Part shown: piece by piece, positions 27,901 to 34,235 of the stretch | Layout: every line of letters begins with the position of its first letter | Position numbering within the stretch: the first letter of the stretch is position 1 | Source of the DNA: a bacterium | GTDB taxonomy: Bacteria > Bacillota_I > Bacilli_A > Izemoplasmatales > UBA1188 | Length of the DNA: 64,000 nucleotides | Reading direction: 5' to 3' | Assembly (NCBI GenBank): GCA_017541975.1 | Contig: JAFXYB010000029.1 | Span: forward strand, 52,567-116,566 | The notes under the pieces: model-generated | Databases searched by the model: none | Told to the model about the DNA's origin: nothing | Seen by the model: the letters and a program-made list of their open reading frames with translations, nothing else | Position numbers and translations under genes: made by a program

Positions 27901-28836
27901 TATAACATCCTTACAGCTTATACATCTGATCAAATCTTTGTTTCATCTAACTTCATTGAATTTAGAAATAGTTCACCTCTTAATTCCTTCTTAGTTGTTG
28001 AAAATGGTAAAGCGTATATCTTCGCAAATGTCTATATCGAATACGATAGTCTTGACAATATCATACTTCAATTCCCTAATAAGGAAAACCCAGAGGATAG
28101 GACAACTGGCGTAAGAGTATTCGCAAGTTCAAATCTTGCCTTCCAGCCAGAAGTCGCATCATTCAGTAAGATTTCAATCACAGACGATGATATTAGTGAT
28201 AAACTTTATTACTGTAGTGCTGAAAGCGACAAGGCAATTCTCTATTTTGACCCACTTGTTGATGACCAAGATGCTAACCTTGGTGCACTCGGTATTAATC
28301 CACTCGATATGGAAGGCACAACACAATACGTCTATGGTAATGCTGTACTTGATTTATCACTTATTATTGATCAAACATACAATAATTATGGTTTAGCTAA
28401 TGAGTCATACAAATATGATAGTTTAAGACTCACAGTTCAGCTCACAAGTAAAGAAAGTTCATATGATGTCGCGAATGATGCCTTAGATATATCTACGTAT
28501 ATGAGCGACATATGGCTTAGAGGAATCGACACAAATACTAACGGATATTTCGAATCGAAGACTGGAAATATGTACACATTTATCGTTCCAAGAAGCCTTG
28601 TTGAAAATAGTTCTAACAAAGAAGAACTAGAAGTAAAGATTAACTTTATCGTGAAGACTGGTCAAGCCTTTGAAGGATTAAATCATTATTATTCTAACTA
28701 CAAGATTACCCTTACTGCTAATCTTGTAAAAGTAATAGATAATAATATTAATAATTTGGATCTTCTTGAATCATCAACTGATACAAATTATATAATCTAT
28801 ACAAATGCTAAGGTTATACCAGACTTTGTAGAATAA
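18901..28836 (+). CDS. Giant secreted GLUG-repeat surface protein (3311 residues)
   Basis: A signal peptide at 1 to about 36 has a hydrophobic core and the cleavage-type end KAYALD. From about residue 200 to 2500 the sequence carries at least fifteen GLUG-type motifs of the form AGGLIGY, TGGIFGY, VGGVIGR or GGLCGC at irregular spacing, embedded in N/S/T-rich beta strands as in right-handed beta-helix adhesins. From about 2500 to 3311 there are no GLUG motifs; this is a distinct beta-rich region with long acidic stretches. No LPxTG signal and no C-terminal membrane segment is visible, so retention would need another partner, perhaps the three small proteins upstream. A GGAT sequence precedes the ATG. 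Expression is gated by the c-di-GMP riboswitch; a strong terminator follows. Likely an adhesin or matrix scaffold (inference). Confidence 0.85.
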   Translation: MKEKRSSKFQKLITLLFAAIAVSFALIFSVSKAYALDEKENAGNYTFYSDDAFINYARAFNDNGYNAYDTITLNQLDSTYWNLPTEGKGFTGLGTSTRPFRGKIIITDSAVKEFYLEAPLLNCATTEAKIVKSPQEGAQTQTITIRRIKSNANPILIGTLKNVAGYSSDFNVISAHNAMDSDNELVCNTGSLIGEIEDGADVTITFTNNNTHNSIKSNMSSNGDIGMIAGTVGEDVTLTISSISGTNTEYDITTTGNNKAAGGLVGRMGEGSSLIMPASFTSITTVNAVNGYAGGLIGYSNSSIVNINSSTVVINKNITGGYSTGGIFGYYINSDSAKTFDLKNVTITNASLIKSQKGEGATGGIFGTLISDYSINITDSTTNIENDSNYKIEGVVRGNNTYKSGSLIGYYSNSGLTNTLSIYNEKVNTSINSGLVAGLIGKIDDSNPAYIDIHNVRVKAASGAFDAGLINDMGTAGSFLDLSNSVIIKGNAKDGIVDLLNEGVIRIKGTTDLSEISYESSAAQLVGRRGNGLIYALGSGANSNWTFKRRSSSQDNIYVDDIGDWGQVLRIDSSYNTLNESDFFIVDDTNHTVTLLPHVQSMGNIVSFIKTALNIQLNIEDKGALKFSSSSRSTTILSSNLSITANIDLIHTGIVSFQRDNGESEYYTGTFNGNGNTIKLALGEAYGVVNGSAKTEANNGYNYFGTVHDHHYVGLFANTNNAALTNVTIDGFIHSKASSTNFGPLAASIKSTSSSTISNITSKTAIYSYARGGAANVGGVIGRINDSSTGTISISDITAENNINEIRTAAGGVRYGGVIATIDSVNTLTLNLDTINLKGTFTNTSSSTYSSFVYGGLIGFIKQDRGNLNRTINLTNITVSNGFNATYKTTSGTATASILGGTWHDALVYFGTTSSNGITINNTSSSITVNSGSSNSRIGVLVGRGSGKWYVNDINVTNLTVTSNVSSKLGFIVYDAYTNVDTAYSGLYLIVKRSDFDIASAVFSGTYSTFDEICGNSIITTDGNILSNGQAIISLENASNAALAMDGSNCNTYQNVTAYGKTNQSINPSTRYYYNVDCILNKETKTNADKFFIWSIKSYAHSTIAPLFTGGFTNTNITGILDMTGYSYYPINIAQTVTISSASIKLVNSLIEASEAGSENSDSTIRSTHVDNQSQHYMMHEGMFINVTGTLSISTLSIAGDISNYDSRSGFIALGTVGGLDSTQITINLSNITLDGAKVTFKGGTTDAPLLLNRILKNTSITLNGCVASASGYDSFTYPAASSLFGDAGDSLATNINITFSSLTLDSRKTAGIKLSAYHTTRSLFSKATLLNSLVYVNGQAVYNFERSEDWGSGNQVTYGYELTGSVEYAGKESMYYNDTVFYVDPTNSAATSAYNFSTGYLPYVFTAYSQANKCHEVRVNVKDSAEISGCGKYNDPYIIETNKNYTGSELLNAIANIIKGTPTNGTKITLPDTLISDTDAWCSNNSSDHLYTYNGTAFERTDDVNTTKSLADVRLHLSKAYYLIKSNITLDDGYIGLGVLDANEDTYMFRGVIVGQNSNITITNNSSNPLVFASNGCVIKDLTVVVNKNIELTLAATSTLSPQTGSMPAYGALIGRVFGGDNIIDNVNVRYDKSITLTGNFTRLIPVGGYVGAVVSGGLIFRNMNTDEGGDIDGLPNTKCSYISNETYYYVNPIIGRVIAGYSFTEKSEYVYSESNVTMKNGLKNYGICDINSSSSNKISTTGSKFQLALTVPDAQSLFILSCIVNSGAGSASVQTSASVTAYADMGTSLLAGYRNTSETRTALYNHVGTTEPNSANVSDYQTVITYDKSDTRNKIPYIIKQYTNTDGGYYRTRSICGNGSNAGVGTITLSNVTYNLPAGFRGIGGIYVDANYYKLRFRSINGNNAVINFNMSYYEYDVSTNGENYKANASNTGFGLFNSMYHNSASDTNTIKNLTLSGSITYDIRKRSNGNIIVYAPHTPESSQWYTSPYTSEDLIASSDTNLMSNSGVLNLGGLCGCLQGTTNIQNVTMNNLTINGAKFAGGLIGYSSAKTITIKNPSATNLSVTGGFSGGGLIGGFYGNGNLTITGEENSHAILDINKISVKGHAARAKLFADGFGYNFKCAGALIGYVSTGTNNTLTINYVDVVNGAITIDDEGYYNDANVDPTKTHIANLRYKCMIGGICGEVKNSNIVVDSITISEVNMRGEVAGGIFGFISDSVYGTIENISLSNETKKTIDGTNIAGGFIGIYYPTTSATKSIVFKTITVSNYDILSSGQNAERCAAGGLLGLCYWSSSKNLSLENILLEKIKIEKTNSYKNEKTEYLGFGGLAGTVTNRASGTAGSITGYNILLNDVTLNIQNQCNKPGILIGVNSASGECRQLDVKIAGISIQNSSGANEIVGTYRTVNGNKQYYGDYGYVVFADYNGISASEDDSDINKDHAFLYDSQNDIEEELPYVNVNSSVYIADDQLLTGDGMSKTKEELVINDIVSANGTGYYAYSSQSLVDFNIGKLSTFNDEQYLVRSNDFAVLIVDETSRDKTTALVNAYLNLLANTKFDYGTDYAINNVSVFDVSIYRMQYNEGNGTFTKLNTEANLKRADGKFYMLITDIDTSGTDKTFSLIDVKFKDPNDPDKIAYHLYVPVIVKKMFKYEFRIATGTGTTYDYSWYDDNNRFGVNLMENLGTPTTIYFEYEYERSKADWLDAIRNGENLIRNYNKYLNMQRISASNLDVQTVMVLVDIQNGGKPYYARFNNSVYSTNMLNLQGFRETLTANGSTGTAFAPIDLTDMLNITATVSAEGTFMVDNVNPTIRAHYNGDIINLRLATESDAAGTRYTVDIDDGGEEMENIKECYYISFFTHDSNTNILYQYNITVPSTFGVPQYPSRLDHQDDIENRIRLIFGNIFVQEGFEVNTFTQEEITETNNTINIEMKSTVSIASGVKDEVVSYLSTDVLSFYQSFLVMLEKREASSTTRIIAGEPNVNGRYGINSTAFNRETLDYNILTAYTSDQIFVSSNFIEFRNSSPLNSFLVVENGKAYIFANVYIEYDSLDNIILQFPNKENPEDRTTGVRVFASSNLAFQPEVASFSKISITDDDISDKLYYCSAESDKAILYFDPLVDDQDANLGALGINPLDMEGTTQYVYGNAVLDLSLIIDQTYNNYGLANESYKYDSLRLTVQLTSKESSYDVANDALDISTYMSDIWLRGIDTNTNGYFESKTGNMYTFIVPRSLVENSSNKEELEVKINFIVKTGQAFEGLNHYYSNYKITLTANLVKVIDNNINNLDLLESSTDTNYIIYTNAKVIPDFVE

Positions 28837-28842
28837 AATTAT

Positions 28843-28874
28843 AGATGGAATGTTTAACGCATTCCATCTTTTTT
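28843..28874 (+). terminator. Terminator of the surface operon
   Basis: Arms AGATGGAATG and CATTCCATCT with a 7-base loop, followed by TTTTT. Confidence 0.92.
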
Positions 28875-28902
28875 GTGGTTTTAGTTTTTTATATCAATAT
28901 GA

Positions 28903-28908
28903 TATAAT
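28903..28908 (+). promoter_or_regulatory. -10 box of the FAD oxidoreductase pair
   Basis: TATAAT 20 bases before the ATG at 28928; the -35 region is T-rich without a good match. Confidence 0.45.
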
Positions 28909-28927
28909 AAGACGAAGGAAATAAAAT

Positions 28928-30712
28928 ATGACAAGTATTTCTAAGATCGACAAAGCAGTTAAACTTATTAATAGTTCCTTTAGCGCAAGAGAAGAAAACA
29001 ATTGCGTATTATTAGAAGGAAATACCTCTAGTTATGATGAAATCATACTTGCGGGGAAAACTGCTGTATCAAAAAACCATTATGGCGTCTTAAACAATAT
29101 CACTTTAGATGGATTCAAAGAGGAAGATGATAGTCCAAATATCACGGACTATTCTTTAGATAACGTCCAAGTTGATTGCCTTGTTATTGGTGGGGGTGTA
29201 ATTGGTTCTGCGGTTTTAAGAGAACTCTCAAAATATAAACTTAAATCCGTTTTAATTGAAAAGGAATCAGATATATCAACTCATGCATCATATAAGAATG
29301 CTGGTGTAATCGATAGTGGAATCGATGTCTATAATCATCAGTATAGAAGTATGTATGCAGTAAGAGGCAATATGATGTTTGATAAACTTGCATCTGAACT
29401 AGAAGTTCCTTTTGAAAGAAATGGACATTTAATACTTCTCAAAAATCGATTTGAAAAATTCTTTTATTCAAAAGTTTTTGTTAAATCTAAAAAGCTTTTA
29501 ATACCTGGTGTAAAACTTATCAATAGAAAAACATTACTGCAGATTGAAAGCGAAGCACCTAGGTGGGCTAACTATGCAATCTACCTCCCATCAGGAGGTT
29601 CGATTGACCCATATAAATACACAGTTGCGCTTGCTGAAAATGCAGTAGAAAATGGCGCAATTGTCTCATTAAACACAAAATGTCTATCGATGGAAGTAGA
29701 GGATAATTTAATCAAATCCGTTACCACAAATAGAGGCACTATTTATCCAAAAGTTGTGATAAATGCAACTGGTGTTTTTGCTGATAAAATCGCAGAAATG
29801 GCAAATGATAGAACCTTCACAATTCACCCAGTAAAAGCTACAAATGTTGTTTTAGATAAAAAAGTTTCCTTCATCGCTAAAAGGACATCTTTTATCAAAT
29901 CTCCAGTAACCGTTATAAGAGATGAATACGACACCAAGAGAGTTGGACCAATTAGAGGAATTAGAAAACTCATCAAATATAATAAGAAACATAAAGATAA
30001 CGAACTCTCTACAATCCATACTATAAGTGGTAATGTAATTATTGGGCCAAAAAAAGAAGAAACACCTATAAGATATGACTATAGTCCAGATATTAAGATA
30101 ATCAATAATATCCTTGATGAACAAAGAAAAGTATCTCCAAAAATTAAAAAATCCGATGTCATATCATATTATAGTGGTACAAGAGCTCAAACATTTGAAG
30201 AGGATTTCGTTATAAGAAAAGGTATCACCACTAAAAACATCATTGAGGCAGCTGGAATCGAATATCCAGGTCTTACCGCATCCCCAGCAATTGCCTTAGA
30301 TGTTGCTGATTTTACAATCGATTATTTAAAAGAATGTGGAATTGATGTAAAAATAAACAAGGTTTTCAACCCTCACCACACATCAGTTAAACCTATCAAA
30401 GATTATCCATCAACATTAAGAGATAAACTAATCAAATCAAATCCAAAATATGGAATCATTGTATGTAAATGTGAAGAAATCTCTTTAGGTGAAATTGAAG
30501 ACTGTATGAAATCACCAATACCAGTCTATAACTTAGATGCGATTAAAAGAAGAATAGGTGCTAGTGGTGGAAGATGCCAAGGTTCATTCTGCCTACCATT
30601 AATTCAAGAAGCTATCGCCAGAAAAAAGAGGACAGATATCATCAACATCAAAAAATCTAGTAATGATTCAATAATCCTATATCAGAAAGTAGAGGGCATT
30701 AAACATGAATAA
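28928..30712 (+). CDS. GlpA-like FAD-dependent dehydrogenase with C-terminal [2Fe-2S]-type domain
   Basis: 594 residues. Residues 1-80 form an extra N-terminal domain (LEGNTSSYDEIILAGKTA, then GVLNNITLDGF) that resembles a BON-like fold. The FAD-binding GGGVIGS is at 88-94, followed by a DAO-type oxidase body. The C-terminal domain has C513-x-C515 and C550-x4-C555 (GGRCQGSFC), a BFD-like iron-sulfur arrangement. This is the architecture of anaerobic glycerol-3-phosphate dehydrogenase GlpA and of related 2-hydroxyacid oxidases, so the substrate is uncertain. GAAGGAAA precedes the ATG. It overlaps the next gene by eight bases. Confidence 0.85.
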   Translation: MTSISKIDKAVKLINSSFSAREENNCVLLEGNTSSYDEIILAGKTAVSKNHYGVLNNITLDGFKEEDDSPNITDYSLDNVQVDCLVIGGGVIGSAVLRELSKYKLKSVLIEKESDISTHASYKNAGVIDSGIDVYNHQYRSMYAVRGNMMFDKLASELEVPFERNGHLILLKNRFEKFFYSKVFVKSKKLLIPGVKLINRKTLLQIESEAPRWANYAIYLPSGGSIDPYKYTVALAENAVENGAIVSLNTKCLSMEVEDNLIKSVTTNRGTIYPKVVINATGVFADKIAEMANDRTFTIHPVKATNVVLDKKVSFIAKRTSFIKSPVTVIRDEYDTKRVGPIRGIRKLIKYNKKHKDNELSTIHTISGNVIIGPKKEETPIRYDYSPDIKIINNILDEQRKVSPKIKKSDVISYYSGTRAQTFEEDFVIRKGITTKNIIEAAGIEYPGLTASPAIALDVADFTIDYLKECGIDVKINKVFNPHHTSVKPIKDYPSTLRDKLIKSNPKYGIIVCKCEEISLGEIEDCMKSPIPVYNLDAIKRRIGASGGRCQGSFCLPLIQEAIARKKRTDIINIKKSSNDSIILYQKVEGIKHE

Positions 30713-31937
30713 AGATGTTTTGATAATAGGTGGTGGTATATCTGGCATCTATGCCGCTATCGAGGCAGCAAGTAAATCGTCTAATATCCTCCTTGTTGAA
30801 AACGAGAAACAATTAGGTGGAGTTTTAAGAAGACTTCCTTTTAATGATTTTAATGTAGATTCAAAGAAATTTACTGGTAAGGAATACCTAGATTATCTAA
30901 TTCAAAAGATTAATAAAACTCAAGTTGAAATCTGGACTGAGTCATATGTATCCAAAATAACTAAAGAAGATTCAACCTTCAGTGTTGATATCATCACAAG
31001 AGAAGGAATTAAAAGCATCAAGGCAAAAACAATTATAAATGCGACAGGATATCATGAAAAAACCGCAAGTCAGTCTTTCATTCCTGGTTCTATTATTGCT
31101 GGTATCTTCACATCAACTGCCATTTTAAATTATGTGAACCTCATGGGTTATCTTCCAACCAAAAAATGTGTATTCTATGGTTCAACTGACCACGCACTTT
31201 CGGCTATTCATAGCTTGATTCTAAATGGCACAGAAGTAGTTGGAGTGTTTGATGAGAAAAATCAACCATCATGTCTAGATAAGAACAAGGAAAAAATCTT
31301 AGATAGATACAATATTCCACTCTTTCTTTCACACACTATCACAAACGTATTTGGTAAAGATAGGGTTGAAGCTATAGAAGTATCAGAAATAGTGAATGGA
31401 ATGATAAAAGAAGAGACAAGAAAAATAATTGAATGTGATGCACTAATCGTTTCTCAAGGTTTTATTCCAGACAATAAGCTCATTGAACCATTAAATGCCA
31501 AGATGTCACTTTGGACTAAAGGGCCTATAGTGGATCAAAATTCAATGACATCTATTGATGGCATTTTCGTAACTGGTAATTCTTTAATGATTCATAATGA
31601 TATAGATAATATGATTATCAATGCCAAAGAGGTTGGATTAAACGCCTCAAAATACAAACCTTTAGAAAGAAAACTAATTGAAATAAATTTTGATGAAAAC
31701 TATCTATTTGTCGAACCTGAAGCAATCGATTTAAGTTCAAATCTTTCAAACATCAATTTCTTCTTCAGGCCTTCAAAATCATTCAATGACAAGAGAATCA
31801 AAGTCTATCTAAATAAAGAAGAAATTTTCAGTAAGGAATATAACCCTTTAAATTCAACAAAAATGGAGAATCTCATACTCGATCTTAAAAAGTGTGAGCT
31901 TACTCAAGAATCAACCATAATATTTAAAATAGAATAA
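30705..31937 (+). CDS. NAD(P)/FAD-dependent oxidoreductase, partner of the GlpA-like protein
   Basis: 410 residues. The N-terminal dinucleotide motif GGGISGIYAA is at about 9-18, a second one at YGSTDHALSAI near residue 160, and INATGYHEKTA carries the ATG motif. This is the pyridine nucleotide-disulfide oxidoreductase fold that accompanies GlpA-like genes in Bacillota, passing electrons between FAD and NAD(P) or a carrier. Relatives are often followed by a DUF1667 gene and glycerol genes; neither is present here. The last 90 residues are a less conserved beta-rich tail. It overlaps the previous gene and ends at a clear terminator. Confidence 0.82.
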   Translation: MNKDVLIIGGGISGIYAAIEAASKSSNILLVENEKQLGGVLRRLPFNDFNVDSKKFTGKEYLDYLIQKINKTQVEIWTESYVSKITKEDSTFSVDIITREGIKSIKAKTIINATGYHEKTASQSFIPGSIIAGIFTSTAILNYVNLMGYLPTKKCVFYGSTDHALSAIHSLILNGTEVVGVFDEKNQPSCLDKNKEKILDRYNIPLFLSHTITNVFGKDRVEAIEVSEIVNGMIKEETRKIIECDALIVSQGFIPDNKLIEPLNAKMSLWTKGPIVDQNSMTSIDGIFVTGNSLMIHNDIDNMIINAKEVGLNASKYKPLERKLIEINFDENYLFVEPEAIDLSSNLSNINFFFRPSKSFNDKRIKVYLNKEEIFSKEYNPLNSTKMENLILDLKKCELTQESTIIFKIE

Positions 31938-31970
31938 GAGTTAAATATCAAATTTTAACTCTTTTTCTTT
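31936..31970 (+). terminator. Terminator of the oxidoreductase pair
   Basis: Arms GAGTTAAA and TTTAACTC followed by TTTTTC. Confidence 0.85.
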
Positions 31971-31981
31971 TAGAGTTGTGA

Positions 31982-31987
31982 TATAAT
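31982..31987 (+). promoter_or_regulatory. -10 box of the diguanylate cyclase gene
   Basis: TATAAT right after the preceding terminator, 28 bases before the preferred ATG at 32016; the untranslated leader is short. Confidence 0.5.
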
Positions 31988-32015
31988 CAATAAATATAAA
32001 AGAAGCGTGGAAAAT

Positions 32016-33137
32016 ATGGAATGGTTAAATTATTATTTCGTTCAAAATTTCATATTATTATGTATTTTCGTTGTAGTAATTGTTAATTTGCTGCAAAACT
32101 TTAGTGTGGATAAAAAGACTAATATGTATTCCATTATTGTAATGGCTATTACCCTACTCTTATCTCTTTCTATTACAATTGAAAATTACGGAAAAAGCGT
32201 AGGAAACATTCCACTCACCACAATCTTCTCAGTATTCGGCTATGTCGCAAGACCGGTTGTCGTTTATCTATTTGTCATGATGAGTTATAAAGGAAATAAT
32301 ACTCTCCTATTTAAACTCAGTTTTATTCCTTTGATCATTAACTTATTCGTATTCCTACTTTGTTTTATTCCTGGTGCTAAGGAATATGTTGTATACTTTG
32401 AACTTTGTGATGATGGAACACTTGCATTTAACGGATCACCACTAAGGTTTACATCGCATATAGTTGCACTTCTATATTTTATTTGGTGGTTATATATCTC
32501 AGTTACCCAAATAAGAGCGAAACATATAAGCCAAGGCATAACTATCATGCTTTGTTCAATGTTTGTAGTTCTCTCTGTAGTCATTGAAACATTCCTAAAT
32601 GATAATGGTGACATATATCTTTTAAATAGTACTATAGGACTAAGCGTTCTAACCTATTACCTCTATGTTTATATAGAAAAAACACAAACTGATGCCTTAA
32701 CTGGTCTATATAAAAGAGAAAAATTCTACCGTGATCTTCCAAAAATGCAAAAGACTGTGACAGCTGTCATTCAATTTGATGGGAATGGACTAAAATATTT
32801 AAACGATCATTTCGGTCATTTAGAAGGCGATAAAGCTATCGCAACCATCACAAAAATCATCAATTCTATCGCAGGAAAGAACATGTATGGTTACCGACTT
32901 GGCGGTGATGAGTTTACAGTAATCGTCAATGATACAAAGGAAGAAGACGTAATTAAAACTATCGATGTTATTAGAAAAGAGATTTCAAAGACAAAATATA
33001 GTTGTTCAATTGGCTACGCCTATAAGAATTCTGAAACAGCTACCATTGAAGCACTTATGAAAGTTGCAGAAAACAATATGTATCTAGACAAAAAAGCGTA
33101 CTACGAAAACAGCGAAATCGATCGTAGAAGCGTCTAA
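32016..33137 (+). CDS. Membrane diguanylate cyclase (GGDEF)
   Basis: 373 residues from ATG 32016; a GTG at 32007 could add three. Seven or so hydrophobic segments fill residues 5 to about 215, a 7TM-type sensor region. A C-terminal GGDEF domain follows, starting at the linker TDALTGLYKREKFY. The active-site motif RLGGDEF is intact at about 294-300, and the metal-binding FDGNGLKYLNDHFGH is present. The residues five before GGDEF do not form the RxxD product-inhibition site, so it may lack feedback. It makes c-di-GMP from two GTP. It is the only c-di-GMP enzyme in the window and lies 3 kb after the c-di-GMP-controlled operon; no EAL or HD-GYP phosphodiesterase is seen nearby. Confidence 0.92.
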   Translation: MEWLNYYFVQNFILLCIFVVVIVNLLQNFSVDKKTNMYSIIVMAITLLLSLSITIENYGKSVGNIPLTTIFSVFGYVARPVVVYLFVMMSYKGNNTLLFKLSFIPLIINLFVFLLCFIPGAKEYVVYFELCDDGTLAFNGSPLRFTSHIVALLYFIWWLYISVTQIRAKHISQGITIMLCSMFVVLSVVIETFLNDNGDIYLLNSTIGLSVLTYYLYVYIEKTQTDALTGLYKREKFYRDLPKMQKTVTAVIQFDGNGLKYLNDHFGHLEGDKAIATITKIINSIAGKNMYGYRLGGDEFTVIVNDTKEEDVIKTIDVIRKEISKTKYSCSIGYAYKNSETATIEALMKVAENNMYLDKKAYYENSEIDRRSV

Positions 33138-33177
33138 AGTAACCAATAACGAATAGACAAAAATAATCATATAGTAA

Positions 33178-33246
33178 AGTTGCATGCTAATGATATTCCT
33201 AGGTATGTGACTTTTTTATTGTCTTATTTTACAGATCAATGCAACT
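33178..33246. repeat. Short inverted repeat bounding 69 bases
   Basis: AGTTGCAT at 33178-33185 and ATGCAACT at 33239-33246, perfect 8-base arms 53 bases apart, with a T-rich interior. It could be a tiny MITE-like remnant or part of a weak terminator; nothing else supports either. Confidence 0.3.
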
Positions 33247-33282
33247 AAATAGTCATTTATTCGATTATTCATATGATATTTG

Positions 33283-33364
33283 CTCGATCAATATTGAAAT
33301 ATTTACTCGATTAATATTGAAATATTTACTCGATCAATATTGAAATATTTACTCGGTTAATATT
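33283..33364 (+). repeat. 23-bp tandem repeat (3 full copies plus a partial) with internal palindrome
   Basis: Units start at 33283, 33306, 33329 and (partial) 33352. Each unit has CTCGAT, then C or T, then AATATTGAAATATTTA; copies alternate C/T at one position. TCAATATTGA inside the unit is a 10-base palindrome. It lies just upstream of the 47-codon remnant at 33395. Confidence 0.85.
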
Positions 33365-33394
33365 AATAGTGATATTTAAAAGAAAGAAATAACA

Positions 33395-33538
33395 ATGAAG
33401 AAAGAATATATTAACAGATTGTTTGATACAGAAAAAACGGGAGATTGTGCCTTTTTAATGGTTGTTACCAAAGATTCTTTGGCTTATCAAAGAGAAGATG
33501 GAGTATATGTTATTCCATTAGGTTGCTTAAAGAATTAA
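33395..33538 (+). pseudogene. 47-codon remnant resembling the C-terminus of an AAA/DUF4143-type ATPase
   Basis: An open frame from ATG 33395 to TAA 33538. The end AYQREDGVYVIPLGCLKN looks like the C-terminal tail of DUF4143-family AAA ATPases (toxin-antitoxin-like or accessory ATPases of gut bacteria); the ATPase core is absent. TTG and TGT codons are more frequent than in neighbours, hinting at acquired DNA. A strong terminator follows. No good ribosome binding site is seen (AGAAAGAAAT only). It is most likely the scar of a lost accessory gene; a tiny functional protein cannot be excluded. Confidence 0.5.
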
Positions 33539-33562
33539 AATGTTAAAATCTTTCAAATGTGA

Positions 33563-33586
33563 TGGGCATACTGATGCCCATTTTTC
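33563..33586 (+). terminator. Terminator after the ATPase remnant
   Basis: TGGGCAT and ATGCCCA arms with a 4-base loop followed by TTTTTCC. Confidence 0.85.
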
Positions 33587-33629
33587 CTTGGGCCACTCCT
33601 CTTTTTTATAATTTTTTGATTATCTATGA

Positions 33630-33635
33630 TATAAT
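33630..33635 (+). promoter_or_regulatory. -10 box of the histidine phosphatase gene, within an inverted repeat
   Basis: TATAAT lies inside TTGATTAT-N7-ATAATCAA. It ends only six bases before the ATG at 33642, so the transcript may be leaderless. Confidence 0.5.
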
Positions 33636-33641
33636 CAAAAT

Positions 33642-34235
33642 ATGAAACTATATCTAATCCGTCATGGTGAAACAGACCAAAACAAAAATGAAGTAATACA
33701 AGGAAGAGGAGATTTTCCCTTATCAGATATCGGTATAAAGCAATCGATAGAAGCTGGTAAAACTCTTAAGAAATTAAATTATCATTTCACAAAAGCTTAT
33801 TCATCACCTCTTACTAGGGCAAAAGATACCTTAAAAAATATCCTAAACGAAATGGAATTAAATCTTGAAATAAAAATAGAAAATGATTTAATCGAAAGAG
33901 AGTTTGGCGAACTTGAAGGTATGAAGTTAACCCCTGAAGTTAGAAATCTTGTGGTTTTAGATAACGCAAAAGGGTTTGAGAAAAAGAAAGATCTCTTTAA
34001 AAGAGTAAAAAACGTTCTATTAAAAATCGTTAAAGAATCAAATAAAGATGATGAAATAATCATCGTTACGCACTCCCATGTAATAAAACCTGTTTTAATG
34101 ATGCTAGATGAAAATAGTTTCAATTTCAATTCAAGGCTTTATAACCTTGGCATGGTAACTATCGAATACAAGGATGATAGTTTCACACTTATAGAGGCAA
34201 ACAGAGGTTTAGCAAATGGACAAAGTTTTAATTAA
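33642..34235 (+). CDS. Histidine phosphatase family protein (phosphoglycerate mutase-like)
   Basis: 197 residues. The catalytic RHGET is at residues 7-11, the second histidine is in THSHVIKP near 145, and the acid is in EREFGELEG. It belongs to the branch-1 histidine phosphatases (GpmB/CobC-like), whose substrates range from phosphosugars to nucleotides and cannot be told here. The -10 box sits so close that no ribosome binding site is present before the ATG. Its end overlaps the methionine aminopeptidase start by 20 bases. Confidence 0.9.
   Translation: MKLYLIRHGETDQNKNEVIQGRGDFPLSDIGIKQSIEAGKTLKKLNYHFTKAYSSPLTRAKDTLKNILNEMELNLEIKIENDLIEREFGELEGMKLTPEVRNLVVLDNAKGFEKKKDLFKRVKNVLLKIVKESNKDDEIIIVTHSHVIKPVLMMLDENSFNFNSRLYNLGMVTIEYKDDSFTLIEANRGLANGQSFN

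Noticed and set aside
18901..28836. Sortase-anchored adhesin
   Set aside because: The C-terminus has no LPxTG-like motif, hydrophobic segment or basic tail.
32007..32015. GTG start for the diguanylate cyclase
   Set aside because: ATG at 32016 is a better start; the difference is three residues and cannot be decided by a ribosome binding site.
33283..33364. Possible CRISPR array
   Set aside because: The repeats are directly adjacent, 23 bases, with no spacers and no cas genes.
33138..33394. Insertion sequence or MITE
   Set aside because: There are 8-base inverted arms but no target-site duplication, no transposase and no second copy in the window.
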